Of a stretch of DNA of 64,000 nt, positions 43,811-56,000 are shown in pieces (the stretch's first letter is position 1; each line of letters starts with the position of its first letter). The notes beneath the pieces are model-generated. The model was given only the letters and a program-made list of their open reading frames with translations, was not told the DNA's origin and did no database searches. The stretch spans positions 1,922,001 through 1,986,000 of the forward strand of contig NC_088938.1 in NCBI RefSeq assembly GCF_033473495.1. The letters run 5' to 3'. Both the position numbers and the translations under genes were made by a program. The DNA is from Cercospora beticola. Taxonomy: Eukaryota; Ascomycota; Dothideomycetes; Mycosphaerellales; Mycosphaerellaceae.

Positions 43811-44140
43811 ATGAACGACGAAGGTGCCGACCAACCCCCGGCACTGCAGCATCTGGCGCACGCTTTGCAGCACGACTACGAGTGTCTATATGCAGCTGAC
43901 CCGCTGGATGATGACATGCACGCTCGGTTGCAGGCCGTGGCCGAGACGGTTCGGCGAGAGGACGAGCAGGCTTGGGATGACTCGTGGGCCGTCGGCGTTG
44001 AGAAGGACCGAAGGAGGTCGATGGCGAGGCTGATGGCAGTGGCGGAGGACGCTCGTGTAGCGCGTGAAGTCTCTGATGCGTTTGATTATCAGCGAACAAA
44101 GCGCGAAGGTGGACAGGGACGGGGAGCAAGGCGCTTGTGA
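43811..44140 (+). CDS. Hypothetical acidic helical protein
   Basis: A 109-aa frame starting MNDEGADQPPALQHLAHALQ. The composition (Asp, Glu, Arg, Ala, with regular hydrophobics) suggests a helical soluble protein, for example DDDMHARLQAVAETVRREDE. There is no signal peptide, Cys or known motif. The end (GGQGRGARRL) may be intronic read-through, since other phases stay open to about 44255 with Glu/Asp/Lys-rich sequence. The true 3' structure is unclear. It lies 34 bp after the stop of the truncated P450. Confidence 0.4.
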   Translation: MNDEGADQPPALQHLAHALQHDYECLYAADPLDDDMHARLQAVAETVRREDEQAWDDSWAVGVEKDRRRSMARLMAVAEDARVAREVSDAFDYQRTKREGGQGRGARRL

Positions 44141-45795
44141 AGAGGCAGAGCAGAACGAAGGTGGCAGGCGCAGGATGTCGAAAAAGGCAGACCAGGATGG
44201 TGTTGACGAGGCCGAGATTGGGGCAGGACAGGAGGTCGGAGATGACACAGAATAGTGAGGAGGGTCGAGGCTCGGGAGGAAAGAACAGCAAAGCTATGTA
44301 CACAGTCGCGGCTGCCGTAAGTGCTTTCTGGAAATGTCAGTGACGGCCAGGGAGACGGAGGTTGCGCTGTCAATACTTGTACAAAACTTCATCAATCTCA
44401 CACGACACACCTTCTCACCAGCTCCACCTCACTGCCTCCGCACCAGCTCACCACCCTCTTCTCTACGCCCTCGCCTCTCCAGCGAACGACATAATGAAAA
44501 AGATCATAAACAACAGCAACGCCAAACAGCAGACCACGTCCCAAGAACACCCGCAAAAGCAGGCTGATCCCTCCGTCCCCGCCGCTCAGTCAATAGTCCA
44601 CTCATCCCAACCCAACGACCAGCAATCATACCTCCGAAGAGACGGCTGGTGGAAGTGAAGGGACTATGGCCAGCTCCGAAGAAGACAGGTCGCGCGCACG
44701 TCCCACAACATTGGAGATTGGAAGGATCTGTTCGAGGTGGTTGGCTGCTGCTGTGTTGTTGTGTGTGTTGATTGTGGGGAGAGGAAGAAGAAAGGTGCGT
44801 GGAAGAATTTATGATGTGTGTGATGTGGGGCGGAAGTGGAAGCTTCTTGAGTCATGCGTGATTAGTCATTAGGCGCAGCGTGGGTGTGAAGTGAGTCATG
44901 TCAAGAGTAGATGAAGTGAGCGGTCGTTCAATATAGTCACCGCTTGTGTGAAAAAGAGAGAAGCATGAGCCAGTCGCAGTCGATTAATTGCGCAGCAGTC
45001 AATACAGTCATGAAAAGCGGCGGAAGTCAATATTTGACCTCCTTCAAGCAGCGAAGCGGTTTCGATCCCTAAGCCTGCTCTGTTGTGAGCCCTAACGAAT
45101 GTGAGATCCTGAAGAGAGCTTCAGGCTGAGATTTGTTCGAGACCACTCAGCTCCTGCCTTTTCTGAATCACTAGTTGAGCAATTGTGCAAACCTTCACGC
45201 GACAAGCGTTGATATCTGATTCGGGTTCACGAGCTCAATCTTTTTGTGTTGGAAGAAGTGTCAACGAGGGATTCTGGCCAGATAAAATGCAAGTCTCGTC
45301 CACTCTCTACTTTCCACATTAAAGGAGCTTGGGATTAATTGCTTTTGCCTTGGAGCATGTTCTGCAAAAGTTGTGCATCGGGAATCGTTGTCACTGTACC
45401 AGATTCTTTCAGCACATCTAGAACAATGAGCGATTCGACAGTAGTGTAAGTGAGCTGGAGCCACGTTATGCATTCGCCAAGTATCGCTCTTCGGCCTTGG
45501 GAAGTCTCCGTCGGCTTGCTAAGGCAATGATCGACATTGTGTGGACCGCCGATATTGTGACACGTTCACCATGGTCGTCCTTCGGAGTTAGGCCGAATGT
45601 CGTTGACTTATGCTCCTGCTGAATCCATCGACGGATTTAGTGCTTTGATGAGTGTGTCTGTTTGTTAGTAGGATTCGAGCTATGCACCTGCTTCCAGCCA
45701 AGTGGGCCATTGACTGACGTATTCGTGCTTCATATATATGGATCGGCCGCCTTTCTTCACTTAACCTGCGTTCTAGCAAGTGAAGCGGATTCAGA
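44141..45795. other. Gene-poor stretch
   Basis: About 1.65 kb. A small frame at 44494-44658 (MKKIINNSNAKQQTT) is Gln/Asn/Ser-rich and unsupported. From about 44900 to 45700 there is nothing gene-like on either strand. The last about 100 bp is promoter for the amidohydrolase (a TATATATGG-like sequence near 45734). Confidence 0.4.
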
Positions 45796-47288
45796 ATGGC
45801 GTCCAACTCGAAATTACTCCAGCACGGCACTGTTCTCAGTTTTGATGAGGGTAGCCAGTCAATCAAAGTGCTCAGAAAGGCATCGCTGCTGATCATCAAT
45901 GGGAACATCGACTCCATCTTCGAAGACGGTGCTCAGCACAATATACCAGATGATTGCGAGATCATTGATGTCGCAGGCAAAATCATCTCCCCAGGCTTCG
46001 TCAATACCCACTTTCACGCCTGGATGACGGCCTATCGCACAATGACGCCGGATATCACTTTGACGCACTACCTCGACTGGCTCGCTCCTGCTGGCGACAC
46101 TGCTCGCAAGGCGTTCTCTGCTGAAGGCGTGTACTGGAGTGCTCTCGAAGGATTTCTCGAAGGCCTCAATGGGGGCGTCACCACAGTTCTGGACCACGAC
46201 CACGCATGCTGGAATCCGGAGGTGATGAAGAATGGCTATCAAGCTGCAGTCGACAGTGGAGCCCGAGTTTGGTGGTGCTCTGAACCGCAGAAGAACATAG
46301 ATGGATTCGACGTGGGTCAGCAATGGGATACATTGCAGACTATCGCCGGAGGTGATGATAGGAGCGATGTGGTGGCGCTTGGCATGTCCTATCAAGGGCT
46401 TGCCGGAGCCAAAGAGGAGGAGTTCGAGGGTGTGAGGAAAATGGTCAAGTAAGTCGTCGCCAAAATAATGTCTCCAAGCAGCTATTGATCTTCAGCAGAG
46501 CAACGAACATGAAAGCCATCACGATTCATCACGTCGGCGGTCCTTGGCCAGCAATGCACAGCTCGCCAGAGTCGCTCGTGGAACAAAACTTACCAAGCCT
46601 CGAGATACCCATTATCTTGTCACACGCGGGATATCTGACTGACGCGGAGCGAAAGGTCCTGCGCGACCAGAACATGCATATTTCCATCACGCCAGAATCC
46701 GAGCTGCATTGTGGCCATGGACACCCGACTGCCCATCTCGTATCGGATCAAGCTTCCTTGGGCGTGGACATAGCTTTCACATTTTCTGGAGACATCCTCA
46801 CGCAAGCGCGTATCTGGCTGCAGAAAGTTCGTGATACCAGTTTCCAGAAGCACCTTCAAGAGACCGGACTGCTGCCACGTAGGACGCCGCTTTCAGCCGA
46901 ACAAGGCTTTCTTCTAGCGACTCGTCAAGGAGGCAAAGCGCTGTGGCGTGACGATATCGGTGTGCTAAAGGTCGGAGCCAAAGCTGATATTGTGGTGTTC
47001 GATGGAGGTTCACCCAATATGCTGGGCTGGATAGATCCGGTGGCTGCTGTCATGCTTCATGCCAACGTGGGCGATATTCAGCATGTCCTCGTTGATGGCC
47101 AGTTTAGGAAGAGGGACTTCAAACTTGTCGATGGCAAGCACAAATGGGAGGACGTCAAGAAGAACTTCCTCGAGGTGGCGGAGAGGGCGCAGCGCGTGGC
47201 TCTCGAGAATATGACCGAGATACCTGAGAAGCTGTGGGGATTCTTTCCCACTGGGGAGGTTGAGGCGCTATCGACGATGAAGACGTGA
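45796..47288 (+). CDS. Amidohydrolase-superfamily metal-dependent hydrolase
   Basis: Exons are 45796-46448 and 46496-47288, giving 481 aa. This is a TIM-barrel hydrolase with a composite N- and C-terminal beta sandwich. Metal-site elements are the H-x-H in SPGFVNTHFHAW near residue 75, the His in TIHHVGG, the His in IILSHAGY and the Asp in FTFSGDI. The C-terminal segment GVLKVGAKADIVVFDG is typical of the cytosine deaminase/chlorohydrolase branch. It probably acts on a C-N bond of a cyclic or aryl substrate, which is not predictable. The intron acceptor is a CAGCAG tandem, so two isoforms differing by one codon are possible; I used the first AG. Confidence 0.87.
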
Positions 47289-47974
47289 TGAAATACCCCA
47301 ATTCTTGGGGTGGACCGCCGATGGCCTCGTGTCGTGCTCATCTGTTGTTGCTTACCCAGTTCATGGCCTCTAGCCTCTGTGCGGTGAGTGGTGAGGACGC
47401 GGCGTACGTATTCTGCCAAGGGACGACAGCATCTCCAGCATGTCGGCGGTATTGTCTCAACGTGGCATGCCGCGGCGATAATGTCCAGATGACCTGTCGG
47501 CGCGCTGGGTGGTGGAGAAACGGTGATTATTAAGGGCTGCAAGGTTGAAGTTCGGCCCGGAGTGCAGGCCCGGCTGGCCGTCGCGACACTGCGCCTCCAC
47601 GACGACACCTGGCACGTCGTCTTCTCCAGCAGCTTCATCTGCGTACAAATGGCTATCGCTACGCCTTGGCAGCCCTCGTTCCGGTGTTGCGGTGCAGATG
47701 TAGTGTGCGCAGCCCTGCATGTCGCCTCCGCAAGCGCACCATTGACGACGTGATCCCAGGCCCGGAGGCCCATGGTCCGTTGGAAGCAACCGCACGCCAT
47801 CGTGGGGCTGTCGCATAGCTCGATACGGCGCCTGTGGACTTCACTCGGAGAGTTAGCCTGAACGCTTGGTGACCAGTATACTTATTGACTGTTGTCGCTG
47901 CTGACTAGATTCCCATCTACCAGCTTTCATTCTTTTCCCTCTTATCCTTCCTCGTCTCCTTCCGGCAAAGCACA
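47289..47974. other. Intergenic region
   Basis: About 690 bp, with only short overlapping frames and no supported gene. The right end is probably the GH3 promoter. Confidence 0.4.
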
Positions 47975-50529
47975 ATGGCAGCCAAATATAAAGATTTCGA
48001 TGTCCAGGACGTCTTATCGCAGCTGACCATCACCGAAAAGGTCTCATTGTTATCAGGAACTGACTTCTGGCATTTGGCCGGCGTTCCGCGGCTCGGGATA
48101 CCAGCTATCAGAACCTCAGATGGACCAAATGGTGTACGAGGCACAAAGTTCTTCAATGGAGTTCCAGCTGCTTGCCTGCCTTGCGGTATGATCAATTTCC
48201 TGCGAATATGAAGCAAAGCACGGGGCTGACATTTACAGGCACGGCCCTTGGAGCTACGTGGGACGTGGAGCTGCTCAAAAAGAGCGGCGAGCTGATGGGA
48301 CGCGAGGCGATCGCTAAGGGCGCTTCAGTCCTGCTCGGTCCTACTGTGAACATGCAACGATCACCTCTGGGCGGTCGAGGATTTGAATCGTATTCTGAGG
48401 ATCCGGTCCTTGCCGGAAACCTCGCTGCAGCATCCGTGGCCGGCATCCAATCAACAGGCGTTGCCGCGACTCTCAAGCACTTTGTCGCCAACGATCTGGA
48501 GGACAAGCGAATGTCCAGCAACAGCATAGTCTCAGAGCGAGCGCTTCGCGAGGTCTATCTTATGCCTTTCCAGATCGCACAGAGGGACGCACAACCATGG
48601 GCATACATGACTTCATACAACCTCGTTAACGGAACACACGCTAGCGAGAACCCTAAGCTTCTGCAGCAGATTTTGCGCAACGAATGGGGCTTTGATGGCC
48701 TTGTCATGTCAGACTGGTTTGGCGTTTACTCCACAACTGAGGCCATCAAGGCCGGCTTGGACTTGGAAATGCCAGGGCCCCCGTCTCTTCGAGGACCGCA
48801 AGTTGATCTGGCGTTGCGTTGCGGCAAGCTTTTAACTCATCACATCGATGCTAGAGTGACAGAAGTCCTCAAGCTGATCAAGAAGTTGCTGCCTTTGAAC
48901 ATCGAGGAAGGCGCAGAAGAATCCAGCATCGACACACCGGAAACCGCTGCCCTTCTCAGACACGTCGCGGCCAACAGCTTGGTCCTTACTAAGAATGAGG
49001 AGAACGTGCTGCCTTTCAAGAAGGAAAAGACAACTGCTGTCATCGGGCCGAATGCCGCATTTGCGGCCTTTTCTGGGGGTGGCTCTGCATCACTCCTGCC
49101 CTACTACGCAGTAACGCCACTCGATGGAGTCAAGTCTAAAGTGCCAGAAGCTCAGTACGCACTTGGCGCTTCAGCCTGGAAACGGCTACCACTCTTGTCT
49201 CGTGCTGCTAAGACCAAAGATGGTCGATCCGGACTAATCATGAAAGTCTACCTCGAGCCTCCGAGCGGGAAAGAGAGGCAAGCTATTGACGAGCTTCTCA
49301 TCAAGGACACCAATATCTTCCTGTTTGACTACAAGAACCCGCAACTAAATTCGCATCTGTTCTACTCCGACATCGACACGACCTTTACGCCTGAAGATAC
49401 AGCTGAGTATGAGTTCAGCTGCTCGGTGGCAGGAACCGCTCAGTTGTTTGTCAATGGCGAGCTCGTTATTGACAACAAGACCAAGCAAACACCAGGTGAC
49501 TCCTTTTTCGGCGTTGGTACACAGGAAGAGATTGGTACCATCAAACTCGAAGCGGGCAAAGCCTATGATGTGCACGTGGAATTCGGCTCAATGCCGACCC
49601 TCACATATAAGAAAGAGGGCGTTACTGCATTCGGTGCAGGCGGTATTCGCATAGGTGTGCACCGCAAGCTTGACCCGAAGGTCGAACTTCAACGCGCTGT
49701 CGATCTTGCAAAGAGCGTCGATCAAGTCGTGCTTGTCACAGGTCTCAACTCGGACTGGGAATCGGAAGGATACGATCGAGCGCACATGGACCTGCCACCT
49801 GGATCCGACGAACTTATCGAAGCCGTGCTCGCCGCAAACCCCAATACCGCTGTCGTTGTCCAATCGGGTACACCAGTGACGATGCCATGGGCCGATAAGG
49901 CGAAAGCATTGGTTCAAGCTTGGTACGGCGGCAACGAGATCGGTAATGCCGTGGCAGACGTGGTCTTTGGCGATGTGAACCCAAGCGGAAAGTTGAGCTT
50001 GAGCTTCCCGAAGCGCAACGAGGACAATCCGGCCTTCTTGAACTATGTCAGCGATCATAACAGAGTCTTCTACGGCGAGGACGTGTACGTTGGATACAAG
50101 TTCTACGAGAAGACAAAGAAGGAGGTCCTGTTCCCATTCGGTCATGGCTTGAGCTACACGACCTTCGAGCTCAGCAATCTGCAGGTCGCAGATTCAGACG
50201 AAATCACCGTGTCCGTGTCAGTCTCAAATACTGGCAAGATTGGTGGTGCTGAGGTTGTTCAAGTATATGTCTCGCCAGAAACGCCGAGCATCAACAGGCC
50301 AAAGAAGGAGTTGAAGGGTTTCACAAAGGTCTTCCTTGAGCCTGGCCAGACGAAGACAGCGGAGGTGAAGATCTCCAAGAAGTACGCTACTAGTTTCTAC
50401 CACGAAGGCAAAGATGCTTGGCTATCGGAGAAGGGCAAGTACACAGTACTGGTGGGCAATTCGAGCGCGAATACACCACTTTCTGGGCAGATCGAGGTTG
50501 CGAAGGATTTGGTATGGAAGGGATTATAG
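47975..50529 (+). CDS. GH3 beta-glucosidase with PA14 domain
   Basis: Exons are 47975-48185 and 48239-50529, giving 833 aa. It hydrolyses terminal beta-glucosides. The GH3 N-domain has [15 protein letters not shown], then [12 protein letters not shown] and [30 protein letters not shown] follows, and the nucleophile is Asp229 in [10 protein letters not shown]. The C-terminal alpha/beta sandwich includes [20 protein letters not shown]14 insert of about 150 residues (FLFDYKNPQ to GIRIGVHRK) interrupts it. The acid/base Glu is in [13 protein letters not shown] fibronectin-III-like end starts near [15 protein letters not shown]. There is no signal peptide, so this is the intracellular type of fungal GH3-PA14 enzyme. 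Confidence 0.95.
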
Positions 50530-50883
50530 AGGCTTGACATGACCATGCGTAATGATGAATGATACCATTGAGCTGGGCAAATCTCGATTGCTCTGATTCT
50601 CGGTTCAGCTGTCTCCAATCTATCGGCATTCACAATTCTCAAACTCTGGAGTCGAATGTTGTCTCTATTTTGGTAAGTGAAGAAAGTGGGTCTCAGACAC
50701 GTGATGTCATCGGTTCAAACTTGATCCGCCCGACGCGTCCCAAAACAATCTTTGGCCAGACAACCGGCCGATCATTCACTTGCGAGAGCACACTCTAGCG
50801 AATATAAGGACCACAGATTGCGCTCAAGTGTCCGCCGCTCACACAGATGACCACAATACGGAAGCTGCGCCAGCTCTGTGATC
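50530..50883. other. Intergenic region
   Basis: About 350 bp between GH3 and ima1. No feature beyond the expected 3' UTR and promoter is seen. Confidence 0.4.
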
Positions 50884-52743
50884 ATGCTCTTCTCCCGCAT
50901 ACGCTGCCACTTTTGTGGCTCGAAACAACCATATCCCAAAGATGTCGTCGAGTTCCAGTGCTCTGGCTGCGAGGCCGTCAACTACCTGGACGGCAAGGGT
51001 AACATCATCGACACACCACAACGAGCTGCATCACCCCCGCCGCAGACCATGCCTGACAACAGGCCCTTCTTGTCCTTCACGAAACCACTTCCCGATGCAC
51101 TCGAGCACCAGCAAAAGCAGGCCTTTTGCCGGACATGCACCCAGAATCAGCACCTGTACAACCGGATATTGGCGGAATATCTTCCCGAAGACCTCGAGGA
51201 GAACAGCAGAGAGTACAGGATGAAAATGCGAGCATTGCCCAAGTACAAGGCGGAGTTGGAACAAAAGTACCCGCAAGTGTGCAAGAAATGCGCAGCAGTT
51301 GCGCAGACTATGATCAATCGAGCGGATTATTATGCCATGTCACAGAACGCTGCAAAATTGGTGCAGGATACAAGAAGAAGAGGTGGTAAAGCTGCGACAA
51401 GGACACGGGACAGTACAGACAAGAAGATTATGCGAAACTTGCTACGAATGCTTGGGGTGCTACTGTTCCTTGGATATATGGCGCAGATTGCATTCCATGC
51501 TTATGGCATACTGCACACCCTCTTCGGAATCTCAACAGAAGAGACCGAGGTGAATGCTGTGCTCGCTCCACATCTCCGCGAATGTGTCCAGCAGACCTTT
51601 CGATTCACCTTTGACAACTCCTGCTATGGTGTCTTCAGCTCGCTTGTACCAAAGGCACTCGCGCTCAGTACTGTTTTGCTCTGGTTCAATCCGAGCCTGA
51701 AACTCTGGTATCATCACACAAAACGCATCGAGGCCATCGATGGCCAGCAAACGTACTTTTACATGCAGCTCATCATTCTACTGGTCAGGAGCTGGTCTTG
51801 GTACACGATGTCGTCTGGCTCATCAGCTACCAAGCTCGAAAGGGAACAAACAATTGCGATACATGGCTTCACAATTTTGTTCATGCTCGTCACGCAGGCA
51901 GTGGCGAACCGAAACATAAAAGCAGTACAATGGACCATGAAAGGCAAGATCATGCCGAAGCCGAGTGAAAGGGACATTCTTGGCGCAGTAGCAGGACCTG
52001 CGCATGAGCATCACACACCGAAACCATCATCGAAGGATCCGTGGAAGTATCTCAGGCGAGACGACACAACGCAACAATTTGACATCAACAGCCTGGCGCC
52101 CAAGGCGGAACAACCTGTGCTACGACCTACAACAAGGTATCTAGCCAGACAGCCTTCTCCGGAGTTTTCTGACTACGGCGACGGAGACTTTGACGCGATG
52201 GAAACGGATGACAGGCCAGTCATGCGTTCATCACAACGAATGTTAGACAGCAGGCCGAACCTTCAACCCCGACACACATACTCGAATCAAGCAAATGCCG
52301 CTCCACTGGCCTTTGGCGATGTTCGAAATCAACTTTCGGGCGTTTCATCACAGATGGACCAGGAAGCAGAGCGATTGAGAGAAGAGCAAGCGCAAAAACT
52401 TCATTACCAGCCACAGCAGCGACAGAGCCCCTTCTACGGTAGCCTACCACCAGCACCAATGAGCATGGAAAGGCGGCTGCGCAATCCAGTTTTCCGCCCG
52501 GCTGTACCGGAGCAAGTACCATTGAGTCAGCAGAAAGACTTCATGGCCCAAATGAGACGAGGCGTAAAACCAGTCACATTTCCGGAGAAAGGGACAAATT
52601 TTCAGCTCAAGCAGAGCAGCTGGGTGTTACCTGGTGATGTCAAGGAGACGGGGATAGAGGAAAGATTCAATACGTCCTTCAAACTGGACGACGAGCAGCC
52701 TGGTAATGGGAAGAAAGGTTTCTTTGGGAGTTTGTTTGGGTGA
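50884..52743 (+). CDS. ima1: Inner nuclear membrane protein Ima1 (Samp1/NET5 family)
   Basis: A 619-aa single-exon protein of the inner nuclear membrane that links chromatin and the nuclear envelope to the cytoskeleton in fission yeast. The N-terminal Ima1 domain has four CxxC pairs that can bind two zinc ions: CHFCGSKQ, CSGCEAVNYLDGKG, CRTCTQNQ and CKKCAAVAQ. Four or more hydrophobic segments follow (from LLRMLGVLLFLGYMAQIAF near residue 190 to about 345). The C-terminal 270 residues are hydrophilic and probably nucleoplasmic. Start is the ATG at 50884; GTG two codons earlier was not used. Confidence 0.9.
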   Translation: MLFSRIRCHFCGSKQPYPKDVVEFQCSGCEAVNYLDGKGNIIDTPQRAASPPPQTMPDNRPFLSFTKPLPDALEHQQKQAFCRTCTQNQHLYNRILAEYLPEDLEENSREYRMKMRALPKYKAELEQKYPQVCKKCAAVAQTMINRADYYAMSQNAAKLVQDTRRRGGKAATRTRDSTDKKIMRNLLRMLGVLLFLGYMAQIAFHAYGILHTLFGISTEETEVNAVLAPHLRECVQQTFRFTFDNSCYGVFSSLVPKALALSTVLLWFNPSLKLWYHHTKRIEAIDGQQTYFYMQLIILLVRSWSWYTMSSGSSATKLEREQTIAIHGFTILFMLVTQAVANRNIKAVQWTMKGKIMPKPSERDILGAVAGPAHEHHTPKPSSKDPWKYLRRDDTTQQFDINSLAPKAEQPVLRPTTRYLARQPSPEFSDYGDGDFDAMETDDRPVMRSSQRMLDSRPNLQPRHTYSNQANAAPLAFGDVRNQLSGVSSQMDQEAERLREEQAQKLHYQPQQRQSPFYGSLPPAPMSMERRLRNPVFRPAVPEQVPLSQQKDFMAQMRRGVKPVTFPEKGTNFQLKQSSWVLPGDVKETGIEERFNTSFKLDDEQPGNGKKGFFGSLFG

Positions 52744-54444
52744 TTCGACAGCGGCATTGCACAGAAGAGACTTTCTCGGCGGAATTTGTCCTGCTCATAT
52801 TTGGGGAGGGAGTTTTGGATTTCAGAACGATGGAACGAGAGATACCCGGTCTGCATGGCGGCGCTTTTTCATTGATTTGTAGCGTTTGTTGAGCATCTCG
52901 CATAGCGCTGTGTACTTTAGAGATATTGTGGGCAATGGCATGCAGGCACCGACCTGCTTTCTGATTCATCCGCTCTCCACGAGCTTGACTTGGCGCTTCT
53001 GGAATGGCGCAGATCTCGCAGCATAGAGTCGGGTTCGTCGCCCTGCAGGTCTGTGAAGTGCAGTGCTAGCGCTGACCCAGAGCACTCAACGAACGCCAGC
53101 GGTCTCGCCTAGAGGATCTTGGACTTCGAGTGACTGACGCAAGATCAGCTGCGCTATTGACTTGGCAGGTCAATGGGCAGCTAGTCGCTAACAGCTATAA
53201 GAACCCGTCAGCAGCAAAGCCTGCTTGGTAACTGGGCCTTTCTGGCACGTCGCTGACCTCACGTCGTATATCTCGGATCGAACAGAAGTCTCGGCGCGCA
53301 CGCGTCTTTGGGGACTTGCAAGATACATCTTCTTCTAGGCAAGCTATTCGGACCAAATCGCTAGCACGCATCTAGATGAAGCGTCGAACTTCATCATGAC
53401 AATCTTCATACGCTCTCACAACACACCTCTCATCTGAATCTTGTCTTGGACGACGCATCACCACATGACATCGACAAACGATAGACATGGCGAGAGGACG
53501 GGTAGACCTTGGTGATGATGTCTGCACTTGACGCGGATATTGGAGTTTCGCAGAGGCATTCGTTGGTTACCCACCAATCTTTGGAGGCTCTCCTAAGTTT
53601 TGCTCGGATAGTGACTGTTCCGTGGCGCCGACACGGATCACTGTCATACCCGGAAACGCGACCATGGGGTGGATTGACTGTCCATCCGAAATGACCGCAT
53701 ATTCTTCATGTGGCACTTGATGAGTGATCGATACGAACGCGATTGGGCCCTAAGACAAGTTGAGGAGTAGCACGAGCGGCCGCACTGTCGAAACCCTCGA
53801 ACCCTTGGCGCCGGACCTGGCCACCCAGATCTTTAGTGATCACGAAATCCATGCATGATGAATGAAGGTCATCGACATATTTGCACCTCCTGTGGTGAGC
53901 ACACAAACTCTCGTGAATGCTGCTAAGATGCCGACGCATGGTCAAGGCTCTAATTCAGCTCTATACTCGTCGATCGGCGGCGTGCCGCCAAGTAAGAAAT
54001 CGCCCAACTTGATACCCTACTAGTTTCATACCTCATTCGTCATCTACTCAACACGATGTGATTGGCGAACTCCTATCAATAGCATGCAATTGGTTCAGAT
54101 ATGTCGTTCGAAGATGCTGGAGCGGTACGTGTGTCCGTCAAAGCTTCGATGATGGATCCTGAGAACCGTAAAGACCGAAGATGGACGCTGCATCGTAAGT
54201 CTCTGGTAGTGCTGATTGACTGCTAGAACTATCTGGGTTCATAAACACGGCTGTGCAATGCTTCGCGGTTGTACGCATGCGTGTCGACTGCTCTGCCACA
54301 TGCTAGAGTACTACGAAGACCGGGATCTCGACTCTCCATTGATGAGGCAGACGTATAAAAGTTCGGTTCTGTGTCCGTGGCAAGCCTCCATCTGCTCATC
54401 AACAAGCCGTGCCTCAGCTTAAACTCGAAAGGTCGAACTGAACA
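52744..54444. other. Gene-poor stretch
   Basis: About 1.7 kb with short frames only on both strands. The only clear signal is a TATAAAA box near its right end. Confidence 0.4.
54354..54360 (+). promoter_or_regulatory. TATA box of the GT2 gene
   Basis: TATAAAA lies about 85 nt upstream of the ATG at 54445, a typical distance for a fungal TATA promoter with a short 5' UTR. Confidence 0.5.
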
Positions 54445-56000
54445 ATGGCTACAACTACAAGCTACGAAGTCTTCCGCGAGTTAGTGACATCTCGAGCGTT
54501 CCAAATATGCAGCTTCTTGCTGCTTGTGTTTCTCTGTGCTCGATGGATGCACTCGCGATTGCAACTCTTAAACACAATCGAAGGCGATGACAGAACAAAA
54601 CGCAGCGCCAAAATCATTGCCTCGAGCGCATATGTTCACAATATCGTGGTCGTGGGACTCGTCTACGGTTCGTCTTCAACGAGGGCTTCGATCTTTGCAA
54701 TCATTCATTAACTTCATTACAGCCGCCATAGAGAGTGACTTCATTGCGCCTCTGTTCGCATCTGAAAGTGAAGAACGAGTGTCCGCAACTACCTGGCAAG
54801 TTGCAATCGTGTCCACGATCTTGATCTTGGGCATAACTTCGACTTACCCTGTGCTGTTTGCTACCAATTTCTCGTATCTGAATAAGCCGAAGGAGCGAGA
54901 CTGGAACAAACTCTACATTCTTGTAGTGACTAAAGGAACCAATAAGAATACTGTGGAACGATCGAGAGCGATGCGCGATTTGGAAACGCTGGACGACCGA
55001 ATTCGCTTCGTTATCCTCACTGACGAGGGTTCCGGAGCGGACATCAAGCAAGAAGATGTTGGCGTCGCAATGATCCGCGTTCCTAAGTCATTCTCGCCGA
55101 CAAAGGCGAAGCATAAAGCCCGAGCACTGGAATACTTTCGACTCAGAATGGAGCTCGGCGACAACGACTGGGTCTTACATTTGGACGAGGAGACGATTGT
55201 AGACACGCATTGCGTCCTTTCATGCATCTCGTTCATTGAGCGTGCTACTGAATACGATTGGGGCCAAGGCATCATCACGTACAACACAGTCAATTACTGG
55301 AAGAATCCTTTCTTGACCTTCGCCGAGATCTGTCGTGTGAGAGATGACCTTGGACGTTTCCAGTTCATGCAAAGCACGCTTCATATGCCATTGTGGGGTG
55401 CTCATGGCTCATTCTTCCTGGCCAGTGGCAAGATCGAGAACGCAGTCACGTTCAACACCGAATGTATTACTGAGGACTTCTGGTTCGCCAACCGAGCATG
55501 GTGGGACCATGGCTACCGAGAAGGTCATATTCCAAGCGTAGCTCGAGAGCAGAGCAATTGGACAGTCATGGATCTACTGAAACAACGAAGGCGCTGGATT
55601 GCTGGTAATTGGAAAGTAGGCATCTTCGGTAAATGTGGCGTTGGTGAGTGAAATCTTTCTACATGCAAAAAATTTCTCCGCTGACACAGACGCAGTTGCG
55701 TGGTTCGTCTTAGGCTTCGAGCCTTTGCTTGCGACAGCTCTTCGGTTCTCTCTGGTTGCGATGCCTTACACTATTGCACTCATGATGAAAGTACACTTGC
55801 TGTTTAGCTTGTTCACTTATGCTTTCGCAACCTTCCTGTCCGACGTTGATGCTGGCGTGAGCCCCTGGATGATAGCACTACATGTCTTATTGTCGCCTGT
55901 GCTTGGATATGTAGCTCACGTACTGGGACTTATCGCGCTGATATACGCGGCTGTCCGGCCTGTAGGGCCGAATCAGTTCGAGATAGTGAAGAAAGGTTAG
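54445..56000 (+). CDS. Membrane glycosyltransferase, GT2-like (egghead/BRE-3-type)
   Basis: Exons are 54445-54667, 54723-55643 and 55696-56000, giving 482 aa. Two N-terminal membrane helices (FQICSFLLLVFLCARWM and WQVAIVSTILILGITS) lead into a GT-A domain. The donor-site Asp residues are in RFVILTDEGSGAD and WVLHLDEETIVD. The acceptor-site motif is ITEDFWFANRAW. The LKQRRRWIAGN segment is the Q-x-x-R-W motif of membrane GT2 enzymes. The third exon adds several hydrophobic helices. The layout recalls the egghead/BRE-3 group, which glycosylates lipids, but polysaccharide synthesis is also possible. The first donor (GTTCGT) is non-standard; it is the only one that keeps frame, and CATTAAC serves as branch site. 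Confidence 0.82.

Noticed and set aside
45000..45080. Possible tRNA because of GGTTTCGATCCC near 45055
   Set aside because: No A box, anticodon stem or acceptor pairing could be found upstream at the right distance.
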